The notes: generated by a model not told the origin, from the sequence alone. Positions 1 to 6,551 are shown, counted from the stretch's first letter. The stretch is 7,326 nucleotides of DNA from Nitrososphaerota archaeon (GCA_022572285.1 JACZWF010000078.1:1-7326); one strand, 5' to 3'. Made by a program: numbers and translations.

Positions 1-836
1 TAGTAAGCTTGGCTTCTTCTGGACCGAGTGGAGATCCGTGAGCTTGTTCAGTATCCTGCTTGTTCGGGCTACCATAACCTATGTGAGTCCTTGCTATGAT
101 GAGTGATGGTTTTTCGCTCTGACCGTGTGCCTTTCTGATTGCATTATCAAACGCGGGAATATCATTACCCTCAATTCTTTGAACAAACCATCCATACGCT
201 TCAAATCGCATTCCAACATCTTCAGATATTGCCAAGGAAGTAGAACCGTCAATGGTTATCCTATTGTCCAAATACACGTAGATTAGGCTGCTGAGTTTCT
301 GATGTCCCGCTATGGAGGCAGCCTCTGAGGAGATACCTTCCATTATATCTCCGTCGCTACAGAATGTATAGATCTTGTGATTGATGATCTCGTGGCCGGG
401 TCGGTTGAACCTTATCGCCTGATACCGTTGAGCAATCGCTATTCCCACGCCATTCCCAAATCCTTGTCCAAGCGGTCCTGTTGTTGTTTCAACCCCGGGC
501 ACTTCACGATATTCCGGGTGGCCTGGGGTTCTACTTCCCCACTGTCTAAAGTTCTTAATTTCATCCAATGACAAATCGTAACCGGTTAGGTGAAGGAGTG
601 AGTAAAGTAGCATTGATCCATGTCCTGCAGAAAGAACGAACCTGTCACGATTAGGCCATTTCGGGTTCCTGGGGTTGTGCTTCATAATTCGGGTGAATAG
701 GATATACCCCATGCTAGCAGCCTCCATTGGCAACCCCGGGTGACCTGACTTGGCCTTCTCTACGCTGTCAACAGCAAGGAACCTTATGGTATTAATGCAG
801 AGTTGATCTAGTTCAACCTGGTCCAGATCCTTTCAT
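1..836 (-). CDS. tkt: Transketolase, N-terminal part (runs off left edge; disturbed start)
   Basis: Thiamine-diphosphate enzyme that moves two-carbon ketol units between sugar phosphates. Reading leftward, the frame is open from codon 829-827 to the window edge. It shows the transketolase series: SGHPG near the N-terminus, SAGHGS, RTPGHPE, GPLGQG, the ThDP/Mg motif SDGDIMEG, then YLDNRITIDGST and HIGYGSPNKQDT followed by AHGSPLG. The last two resemble full-length bacterial-type transketolase more than the short split archaeal N-subunit. The start is odd. TGA at 835-833 is in frame immediately upstream, and no in-frame ATG, GTG or TTG occurs before TTG 733 or ATG 727, which lie beyond the conserved SGHPG. 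An ATG at 836-834 would give an M-K-D-L-D-Q-V-E start if one A of its AAA run were absent. Other options are a CTG start at 826 or a disrupted ATG at 868. The family call is very safe; the 5' boundary is not. Confidence 0.93.
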
Positions 837-868
837 CCCCCGCTGTTTTCGAGTTCATATTTGAGCAT
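834..868 (-). other. Eleven-codon leader ORF ending in TGA in the transketolase frame
   Basis: ATG 868-866 opens MLKYELENSGG and stops at TGA 835-833, in the same frame as the downstream transketolase. The ATG lies about 30 bases after a TATA-like box, where a leaderless archaeal start would be expected. The TGA overlaps an ATG (836-834) as ATGA, but that ATG is one base out of the transketolase frame. It may be a true upstream peptide, or the original N-terminus cut by a nonsense change or a sequencing error. The sequence alone does not decide. Confidence 0.3.
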
Positions 869-894
869 GCCGAGCGACCTCAGCCGTATGGGAA

Positions 895-904
895 GTTTAT
901 AATG
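895..904 (-). promoter_or_regulatory. TATA-like box for transketolase
   Basis: On the minus strand the bases read CATTATAAAC. The centre lies near 900, which predicts transcription starting around 873, a few bases before ATG 868. The position and the A/T core fit an archaeal TATA box; no BRE was judged with confidence. Confidence 0.5.
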
Positions 905-960
905 ATTTTCGAACTCATGAGATTTAGCAACGCTAATGGACTTTCCCCGGACTTTAAGGA

Positions 961-968
961 TTTATATG
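961..968 (+). promoter_or_regulatory. TATA-like box for transaldolase
   Basis: TTTATATG preceded by purine-rich AAGGA. Its centre is about 26 bases upstream of position 991, giving a predicted leader of about 13 bases before ATG 1004. Together with the minus-strand box at 895-904 it makes the 837-1003 gap a divergent promoter region. Confidence 0.55.
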
Positions 969-1003
969 CATAGCGACCCAATGTCCAAAAGGGAATTAGT
1001 GAA

Positions 1004-1675
1004 ATGAAGTTCTTCTTAGATACAGCAAATATTGACCAGATCAAGGACGCGAAGGATATTGGAGTCTTGGATGGAGTGACTACCAATCCAACACTCATAG
1101 CCATGGAGAGAGAAAGCCCTGAGGAATTATATTCTACGATATCCAGTCTTGTCCAAGGACCAGTAAGCATAGAGACCGTATCTAACGTAACTGATGAGAT
1201 TGTGAAACAAGGCCAGTCCTTTATGAAATATGGGAAGAATGTGTATGTTAAGGTGGCAAACACAAAACCAGGCCTGAAAGCCGTGAAGATCCTCGAAGAT
1301 TCTGGAATTCACTGCAATGTCACATTGACTTTTTCCTCGTCTCAAGCCTTCCTAGCTGCCAAAGCGGGGGCAACTGTGGTTAGTCCGTTCATCGGTAGGT
1401 TGGACGACATTAGTCAAGATGGGATGGCCCTCATAGCTGAAATCCTTGCTATGTACAAGCCATATGGGTACAAGACTTCAGTTTTAGTTTCGAGTATAAG
1501 GCATCCAATTCACATCGTGCAAGCGGCGAAGCTAGGAGCTCCAATTGCGACAATGCCCTATAAGGTCCTCGAGATGATGTTTAAGCATCCACTAACGGAT
1601 ATAGGATTCGCCCGTTTCATGAAAGATTGGGACTCCGTAAAGGATAAGATCGAGCAAAAGAGCATAGCCCGCTGA
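1004..1675 (+). CDS. tal: Transaldolase, TalC/FSA-like small family
   Basis: Transfers a dihydroxyacetone unit between sugar phosphates by a Schiff-base mechanism (sedoheptulose-7-P plus glyceraldehyde-3-P to and from erythrose-4-P plus fructose-6-P). At 223 residues it has the usual length of the compact TalC class. Visible motifs are LDTAN with Asp6, GVTTNPT (24-30), VSIETVS with Glu57, the lysine motif NVYVKV with Lys83 as Schiff-base residue, NVTLTFS (105-111), SPFIGRLDDI (127-136) and SSIRHP. Glu57, where fructose-6-phosphate aldolase has Gln, and Phe129, where the aldolase has Tyr, favour true transaldolase over aldolase activity. ATG 1004 directly precedes the conserved KFFLDTA and is a firm start. 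It is head-to-head with transketolase, its pathway partner, and 57 bases before the SDR gene. Confidence 0.95.
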   Translation: MKFFLDTANIDQIKDAKDIGVLDGVTTNPTLIAMERESPEELYSTISSLVQGPVSIETVSNVTDEIVKQGQSFMKYGKNVYVKVANTKPGLKAVKILEDSGIHCNVTLTFSSSQAFLAAKAGATVVSPFIGRLDDISQDGMALIAEILAMYKPYGYKTSVLVSSIRHPIHIVQAAKLGAPIATMPYKVLEMMFKHPLTDIGFARFMKDWDSVKDKIEQKSIAR

Positions 1676-1682
1676 CATCGAG

Positions 1683-1733
1683 TTCGGATTACTTCGGTGC
1701 AACCTCCTTTTTGCAGTGACCTAATAGTCCGAA
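1683..1733 (+). repeat. Interrupted inverted repeat before the SDR gene
   Basis: TTCGGATTA (1683-1691) is matched in inverse by TAATAGTCCGAA (1722-1733), with three extra bases inside the second arm. A run of five T (1708-1712) sits in the loop. It could form a weak RNA stem ending at the SDR start codon, or act as a partial terminator after transaldolase. It is short and may be chance. Confidence 0.25.
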
Positions 1734-2704
1734 TGACCAGCGTCCTCGTTACAGGAACCGGAGGAATGGGCGCCCACGTTGTGGCGCGACTACTCAGGAG
1801 TGGGGTAGATTGTAGCTTCTATGGAACCGGACGGCAAGCTGCAGCCCTTGGAGAATTCGTCGACCCTGCAAAAGTTCCAATATACAAAGGTGACATTTTA
1901 GATATAGATACGTTAAAATCAGCAGTTAGGAAGAGCGCTGCCGAAAGAATAATTCACACAGCTGGGCCCAGAGCGACACAAACTCGGACAAATCCGACCG
2001 AAGGAATGCGAATTCATCTAGTCGGTACTGGTAATGTAATGGAAGTGGCTCGTAGAGAGGATATAGAAAGAGTCGTTTATACAAGCTCAAGTTCAGTCTA
2101 CCTAGCCACAAAGAAAGGGCAGTCTCCCAGCAGGCCCATATTAGAGGATGACCCTGTTGTACCTATGAACCATGAAGATGTCTATGCGACCACTAAGGTT
2201 GCCTGTGAATATATTGGCTACAATTACGCCAAAGCGCATGACATGAGTTTCATTGCATTAAGGATGTCTCATGTCTACGGACCTTGGAGTGGAGACATGG
2301 GAAGAGGTGTAGCCATCAGCTCTATGATAAGAAGCTCTCTAGTTGGAGAACCCCTCGAGCTTGAAGAGCAAGTCGCTGAATGGACACATTACTACGATCT
2401 AGCGGAGGAACATTATCTCGCATGTTTTTCAGGCAATGTAAAGGTCGGGACCTTTAACGCCGGTTCTGGCGTAATCAGCTCACTCAGAGAAATCCGAGAG
2501 GTCCTTGCTCAGTACGCAGATACCAAGAAGATATCTATTAGCAATAAACTCCTGACAAGGAGGAGCGTCCCATCCGACCTCACTCGGGCAAAAGATCAGC
2601 TCAACTATACCCCTCAGTACCCTATCGAAAGGGCGGTGAAAGAATTCGTGGACTGGTGGAAGACTAAGCTCGCTCCCGATAGGCAGCAACCTATGAGAAA
2701 GTAG
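1733..2704 (+). CDS. NAD-dependent epimerase/dehydratase-like extended SDR
   Basis: Member of the extended short-chain dehydrogenase/reductase superfamily, related to nucleotide-sugar epimerases and dehydratases; the substrate cannot be read from sequence. From ATG 1733 the protein has 323 residues and begins MTSVLVTGTGGMG, so the Rossmann TGxxGxxG lies at residues 7-13 as is typical. A GTG at 1697 would add twelve residues that look non-coding. GDILD follows near 53-57, HTAGPRA takes the place of the usual H-x-A-A, YTSSSSVY is near 116-123, and the catalytic YATTK has Tyr151 and Lys155. MSHVYGPW and WTHYYDLAEEHY match the regions where relatives have R-x-x-N-V-Y-G-P and a Y-V-D-D-V-A-like segment, in altered form. 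It lies between transaldolase and RuBisCO on the same strand, so a sugar or sugar-phosphate role is a reasonable inference. Confidence 0.85.
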   Translation: MTSVLVTGTGGMGAHVVARLLRSGVDCSFYGTGRQAAALGEFVDPAKVPIYKGDILDIDTLKSAVRKSAAERIIHTAGPRATQTRTNPTEGMRIHLVGTGNVMEVARREDIERVVYTSSSSVYLATKKGQSPSRPILEDDPVVPMNHEDVYATTKVACEYIGYNYAKAHDMSFIALRMSHVYGPWSGDMGRGVAISSMIRSSLVGEPLELEEQVAEWTHYYDLAEEHYLACFSGNVKVGTFNAGSGVISSLREIREVLAQYADTKKISISNKLLTRRSVPSDLTRAKDQLNYTPQYPIERAVKEFVDWWKTKLAPDRQQPMRK

Positions 2705-2721
2705 CGACACCACGCCCAAAA

Positions 2722-2731
2722 GATAAATATG
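2722..2731 (+). promoter_or_regulatory. TATA-like box for RuBisCO (leaderless start)
   Basis: GATAAATATG preceded by CCAAAA, centred about 27 bases before the RuBisCO ATG at 2754. This spacing puts the predicted transcription start at or one to two bases before the A of the ATG, as in archaeal leaderless mRNAs. RuBisCO can therefore be transcribed independently of the upstream SDR gene, whose stop lies 49 bases before the ATG. Confidence 0.6.
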
Positions 2732-2753
2732 CCTCTCAGAGCTTAATCGAAAT

Positions 2754-4172
2754 ATGCCCGAAGTCGAAAAAACATGGACTGCCCCGAGTGTCCAACATAG
2801 CAGGGCAGACATTTTTTCTACCACTCCTGATAAAATTGATCCAGACAAGAACGTATTGGCAACGTTCTTTATTACGTGTGATCCGCGTATGACGATCGAC
2901 CATGCTGGAGTGATTATCGCCGCCGAACAGTCAGTAGGCACTTTTACTGATGTATCTACCGCAACTGACCTTTCTACGAAAACTGCAGCTAAGCTATACT
3001 CTTGGAAATACGAGGATCCTAGCGGGACATTGAAGCACTCCGGATGGGTCAAGGTCGCTTTTCCAACATACCTCCTCGATCTGGATAACAGGGGGATTCC
3101 GGATCTCTTCACCTTTGTCACTGGTAACTGGATGGGATTCACTCCCATTCCAAACTGTAAGTGGGTAGATCTTCAACTCCCAAAAGATGTATTGAAGTTG
3201 TTTAAAGGTCCGAAATTCGGAACCGAAGGGCTTCGGGAGATTGTCGGAACCACTGCGACCAGAAGGCCACATATTGGAATTACCATAAAGCCGAAAATGG
3301 GAGTAACGGATGAGGGCGCTGCCAAACAATTCTACGATGCCGCGCTTGGTGGCGGTGATACCTTCAAAGATGACGAAACCTATCACAATCAGTGGTGTTC
3401 ACCTTTGATGGACCGTATTTCCAAGGTCTATGAAGCCCTGGACAAAGCAAGATCCGAAGGAGCACATCCAGAAGGCGACATGATCTATGTTCCGCAGGTG
3501 ACTGTAGATTCTGAGAAAAGTCTAGAAGTCGCTGATCGGATGATCGCTCATGGAGCTCGTGGTCTAATGTTAAACTTCCTGTGCACATGGTATCCTGCAC
3601 TACGTGCCCTCGCCGAAGATCCTAGTATAAATGTGCCAATCCACCTACATCGAGCATCTCACTCTGCGCTCACAAGGCATCCGCGGCACGGTATATCTCT
3701 CTCAGTGATCGACTACATAGCTCGACTAGCCGGAGGGGATCTAGTGCATGTTGGTACTTCAAGAGGGAAGCTTGGTGACCAGTCGAAATTCGTGGAGATA
3801 CCTGAGATTATGAAAACAATTCAGGATCCTCTGGCCCATATCAAGCCCTTGATTGGAGTAGCTTCTGGTGGGCTTACTCCTCAAAACTATCATTACTCGA
3901 TCGACCTCATGGGTAACGACATTCAGCTACAAAACGGAGGGGGAGTCCATGGACATCCGTGGGGAACAAAGAGTGGTGCTATGGCTGCAAGACAGGCAGT
4001 AGATGCGTATATGAAGAAGATTCCTGTGGAAGAATACGCGAAAGATCATCCTGAACTGTTAGCGGCAATTCAGCTATGGGGACAGAAATACGCTCTTGCG
4101 TCCGAAGAGACGGTTGTACCAGAGTTGGGGACGAAAGAGAAAGACCCGCGCAAGATGTCTCCCACGCAATGA
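2754..4172 (+). CDS. rbcL: RuBisCO large subunit, divergent form III-like, catalytically complete
   Basis: Ribulose-1,5-bisphosphate carboxylase/oxygenase, 472 residues. By alignment from memory to spinach numbering the key residues are present: Glu58 (E60), Thr63 (T65), Asn125 in GNWMGF (N123), Thr177, Lys179 and Lys181 in TIKPKMG (T173, K175, K177), Lys205-Asp206-Asp207-Glu208 in the carbamylation motif FKDDE (K201, D203, E204), His299-Arg300 in HLHRASH (H294, R295), His332 (H327), loop-6 Lys339 in RGKLGD (K334), Ser371-Gly-Gly (S379-G381) and Gly396-Gly397 (G403, G404). Phe64 replaces W66. RuBisCO-like form IV proteins normally lose several of these, so this should be a real RuBisCO. Departures from typical forms include DETYHNQ for DENxxSQ, YVPQVTVD for YxNxTA, and GGGVHGHPWGTKSGA, which mixes form III (VHGHP) and form I (HPWG) features. 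The exact clade needs a tree. No small-subunit gene is nearby. ATG 2754 is supported by the promoter spacing. Confidence 0.92.
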   Translation: MPEVEKTWTAPSVQHSRADIFSTTPDKIDPDKNVLATFFITCDPRMTIDHAGVIIAAEQSVGTFTDVSTATDLSTKTAAKLYSWKYEDPSGTLKHSGWVKVAFPTYLLDLDNRGIPDLFTFVTGNWMGFTPIPNCKWVDLQLPKDVLKLFKGPKFGTEGLREIVGTTATRRPHIGITIKPKMGVTDEGAAKQFYDAALGGGDTFKDDETYHNQWCSPLMDRISKVYEALDKARSEGAHPEGDMIYVPQVTVDSEKSLEVADRMIAHGARGLMLNFLCTWYPALRALAEDPSINVPIHLHRASHSALTRHPRHGISLSVIDYIARLAGGDLVHVGTSRGKLGDQSKFVEIPEIMKTIQDPLAHIKPLIGVASGGLTPQNYHYSIDLMGNDIQLQNGGGVHGHPWGTKSGAMAARQAVDAYMKKIPVEEYAKDHPELLAAIQLWGQKYALASEETVVPELGTKEKDPRKMSPTQ

Positions 4173-4179
4173 TTATCTG

Positions 4180-4184
4180 TTTTT
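4180..4184 (+). terminator. Possible weak T-run terminator between RuBisCO and Hsp70
   Basis: Five T within TGTTTTTCCTTG, eight bases after the RuBisCO stop. Archaeal termination often uses such T-runs. This one is short and would probably allow readthrough into the Hsp70 gene, for which no convincing TATA box is seen in the 34-base gap. Confidence 0.3.
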
Positions 4185-4206
4185 CCTTGTAAGTAACTGG
4201 AAATAG

Positions 4207-5988
4207 ATGAGTCTCTCAGCAGACAAGAAGAATTCGGTGCTGGGGATTGACCTCGGCACAACCAATTCTGCTGCCGCAATCTTTCAGCATCCAGCTCCGA
4301 TAACTATCCCGAGTGCTGAAGGTCAATCTGAAGAGGGGAAGATGTTCCCGTCTGTTGTTGCTTTTGCACCGGACGGCACACTGCTGGTTGGTCAATTAGC
4401 GAAGAGACAACTCGCTCTCAATCCAAAGGGCACCATCTTCGAAATCAAGAGGAAGATGGGTACCGATTACAAGATTGAAATCCAGGGCAAGACCTATACT
4501 CCTGAGCAGATTTCTGGGTTTATACTACAGAAGATCAAGAATGATGCAAACCTGTTCCTTGGGTCACAAATCAATGAGGCGGTAATCACTGTCCCAGCAT
4601 ACTTTAACGATAACCAAAGGCAAGCCACAATCGACGCAGGTGAGATCGCGGGTCTAACTGTTCTCAGAATAATTAATGAGCCCACAGCTGCATGCCTCGC
4701 TTACGGTTTAGACAGGATAAAATCAGACGACGTTCTTAAGGCAATGGTCTTCAGCTTTGGAGGAGGTACCCATGATGTGACGATAATGGATATCAAAGGG
4801 GATACTTTCAGGGTTCTTGCAACTAGTGGTGATACCCAGACTGGGGGCACTGACATAGATAATGCAATTGTTGAAAGGCTTTCAGCTCATTTTGAAGAGA
4901 AGACTGGTGTCAATATTCGTTCAGATCAAGCTGCATATGTGAGACTGAAGGAAGCTGCTGAAGAGGCAAAAATCAAACTAAGCTCCCACATTGCTACGAA
5001 TATCGATTTACCCTTTCTTGTGGACATTGCCGGCCCCAAACACCTAAAGTATACGTTGACGCAATCTGAGCTAGAGAAGTTGGCTTTGCCAATTGTCTCT
5101 CGAGTCGAATCGACTATAAAGACGGTACTATATGATTCCAGAATCGGCCCTGATGAAATAGATAGGCTGATTCTAATCGGCGGCCAAACTAGGATGCCAC
5201 TACTGCGCCACGTGGTTGAACATTTTATGGGAAGGGTTGCAGAGGTAGGTGTAGATCCAATGGAATGTGTTGCCCTGGGAGCAGCAATCCAGGGTGCAAT
5301 ATTGACAGGCCAATTAGACTATCATCTGCTCGACGTTACCCCCTTGTCCCTAGGAGTTGAGAATGCCGGAGAAATGATGACTAGAATTATCGAAAGAAAC
5401 ACGCCCATTCCTACCTCCCGAACACAGATCTTCACGACCGCAAAGGATGATCAAATAGAGGTAACTGTCCACATATTGCAAGGAGAAAGGGCTATGGCTT
5501 CAGACAATATCTCTATTGGAATTTTTGATCTCGAAGGTATCCCACCACGACGGAGAGGAATTCCACAGATTGAGGTTACTTTTGAAGTTGATGCCAATGG
5601 AATCTTGCACGTGTCTGCGAAAGAGAAGATCAGCGGTGTCAAGCAGACTGTTACAATAACCGGAAGAACAAGACTCGCCGAAGAAGAGAAGAGGAGAATG
5701 GTTGAGGATGCGGAGCTTTTTGCTGGTATTGATCATGCTCGAAAGGAGAAAGCTAAGATATTGAAGACTGCGAACTTGGTTCTCTATAGAGCAGAGAGAC
5801 TGAAAAAGGAGCCGATTCTCCCCTCCGAGGCCAAGGTCGAAATAGATAAGGTGATTCTAGAACTTGACCTCGTACTAAGAGATATAGATTCTAGCGGGAG
5901 CTTCGACGATGTGAGGACTAAAATCATTGAGCTGACTGACCTGCTTGAACAGACGACGGAGCTTTATCAGATTGTGGAGGGTCTATAG
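4207..5988 (+). CDS. dnaK: Hsp70/DnaK homologue with altered ATPase motif and linker
   Basis: Chaperone of the Hsp70 family, 593 residues. The nucleotide-binding domain has GIDLGTTNS (13-21), Lys81 in EIKRKMG, ITVPAYFND, INEPTAA with Glu158, and LIGGQTRMP. The substrate-binding domain has LLDVTPLSLG, VHILQGERAMASDN and GIPQIEVTFEVDANG, followed by a helical lid. It lacks the subdomain insertion of proteobacterial DnaK, as in Gram-positive and archaeal members, and ends without the charged C-terminal tail. Two core changes stand out. In phosphate-2 the usual DLGGGTFD reads SFGGGTHD, so Ser183 replaces the catalytic Asp (Hsc70 D199, DnaK D194) and His189 replaces Phe; Asp190 is kept. The linker reads DYHLLD instead of DVLLLD. 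ATG 4207 precedes the conserved N-terminus by about ten residues. It lies 34 bases after RuBisCO with no grpE or dnaJ in view, so co-transcription with RuBisCO is likely. Family certain; ATPase competence doubtful. Confidence 0.93.
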   Translation: MSLSADKKNSVLGIDLGTTNSAAAIFQHPAPITIPSAEGQSEEGKMFPSVVAFAPDGTLLVGQLAKRQLALNPKGTIFEIKRKMGTDYKIEIQGKTYTPEQISGFILQKIKNDANLFLGSQINEAVITVPAYFNDNQRQATIDAGEIAGLTVLRIINEPTAACLAYGLDRIKSDDVLKAMVFSFGGGTHDVTIMDIKGDTFRVLATSGDTQTGGTDIDNAIVERLSAHFEEKTGVNIRSDQAAYVRLKEAAEEAKIKLSSHIATNIDLPFLVDIAGPKHLKYTLTQSELEKLALPIVSRVESTIKTVLYDSRIGPDEIDRLILIGGQTRMPLLRHVVEHFMGRVAEVGVDPMECVALGAAIQGAILTGQLDYHLLDVTPLSLGVENAGEMMTRIIERNTPIPTSRTQIFTTAKDDQIEVTVHILQGERAMASDNISIGIFDLEGIPPRRRGIPQIEVTFEVDANGILHVSAKEKISGVKQTVTITGRTRLAEEEKRRMVEDAELFAGIDHARKEKAKILKTANLVLYRAERLKKEPILPSEAKVEIDKVILELDLVLRDIDSSGSFDDVRTKIIELTDLLEQTTELYQIVEGL

Positions 5989-6011
5989 GTATGCTTGCAT
6001 TTTCGGTGTCT

Positions 6012-6482
6012 TTACCCCGTCACGACCTTCTTGATATCTTCCATGAGATCCTTTAGTTTCCTAATCTCGAAAGAAAGAAACTCTAGATCCTTACTAGTAT
6101 AGTAAGTTGTGTTGTTCCTGATGTGTGCCGCTCTTGCTGCGTATCGGTCGTAAATGTTCAACTTTGCAATCTCTGTGTTCTTCTCTTCAATTTCTCTTAA
6201 TGCAAGTTTTCTATCATAATGTCCCTTGGGAATTTTAGAAAGCTGATGATGAATCAGGACGTCTACTACTTGGTATAGTGCAATCCATGCTTTTTCGGAT
6301 GCCTCTCTGAACGGTATTACGCCGCCTGGTCCACCCCTTGCATAAGTGTATACCCTATCCTCGAATTGGGTGTTTTCCGCGTCCTTTAGGAGCTTACTCA
6401 CATCTATTAGTAATGCATCCGAGTTCTTTAGCAGATCTTTAATATCGATCGAGTAATCCTGTGTATTCCTTACCTTGCTCAT
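6012..6482 (-). CDS. Small helical PaREP1/HEPN-like protein
   Basis: Protein of 156 residues, rich in Glu, Lys, Leu and Ile and predicted all-helical, with no signal peptide or membrane segment. The middle FREASEKAWIALYQVVDVLI (58-77), the following HYDRKLALREIEEK and the YDRYAARAAH stretch resemble the layout of archaeal PaREP1/HEPN-type proteins. These usually have an EAxEKxWxA helix and then an R-x(4-6)-H-like site; here Arg113-x6-His120 could be that site. HEPN proteins are often RNases or nucleotidyltransferase-partnered toxins, but no partner gene is adjacent. ATG 6482 coincides with the transcription start predicted from the TATA box at 6504-6513, so a leaderless start is favoured. It converges with the Hsp70 gene across 23 bases. 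The family assignment is by motif resemblance from memory, so function is unassigned. Confidence 0.7.
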   Translation of the reverse strand: MSKVRNTQDYSIDIKDLLKNSDALLIDVSKLLKDAENTQFEDRVYTYARGGPGGVIPFREASEKAWIALYQVVDVLIHHQLSKIPKGHYDRKLALREIEEKNTEIAKLNIYDRYAARAAHIRNNTTYYTSKDLEFLSFEIRKLKDLMEDIKKVVTG

Positions 6483-6503
6483 TAATCATCTTCACTCAAA
6501 ATT

Positions 6504-6513
6504 CATTTATAAG
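6504..6513. promoter_or_regulatory. Shared near-palindromic TATA box, bidirectional promoter
   Basis: CATTTATAAG on plus and CTTATAAATG on minus both match an archaeal TATA box. Its centre is about 26 bases from 6482, the first base of the leftward ATG, and about 26 from position 6534, giving the rightward gene a leader of about 22 bases. No second TATA-like element was seen in the 73-base gap. Confidence 0.55.
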
Positions 6514-6544
6514 AATTGTTAGAGCTGATTTGCGCTATTCGATA

Positions 6545-6551
6545 AGTGAGG
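6545..6551 (+). promoter_or_regulatory. Ribosome binding site supporting a TTG start
   Basis: AGTGAGG lies four bases before TTG 6556. It pairs partly with the 3' end of archaeal 16S rRNA and supports the rare TTG as start; no in-frame ATG or GTG occurs until residue 32, well inside the protein. Confidence 0.4.

Noticed and set aside
377..571. Plus-strand open frame of 64 codons
   Set aside because: It lies antisense to the transketolase reading frame, which has strong family motifs throughout; the plus-strand translation shows no recognisable pattern.
833..835. TGA read as selenocysteine in transketolase
   Set aside because: No transketolase is known to need selenocysteine at its N-terminal tip and I see no evidence for a recoding element; an error or an alternative start is simpler.
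880..1345. Minus-strand open frames over the start of transaldolase
   Set aside because: They are antisense to a well-conserved transaldolase and have no family motifs; they are shadows of its codon pattern.
1697..1732. GTG 1697 as start of the SDR protein
   Set aside because: The extra twelve residues precede a complete Rossmann N-terminus. ATG 1733 gives the usual short lead before the first beta strand.
2480..3386. Long minus-strand open frames (222 and 130 codons) across SDR and RuBisCO
   Set aside because: Both overlap firmly identified genes in antisense and show no domain signature.
2754..4172. RuBisCO-like form IV protein (enolase or apionate-type decarboxylase)
   Set aside because: Form IV proteins lose several catalytic residues; here the Lys/Asp/Glu metal site, HLHR, loop-6 Lys and the phosphate-binding glycines are all kept.
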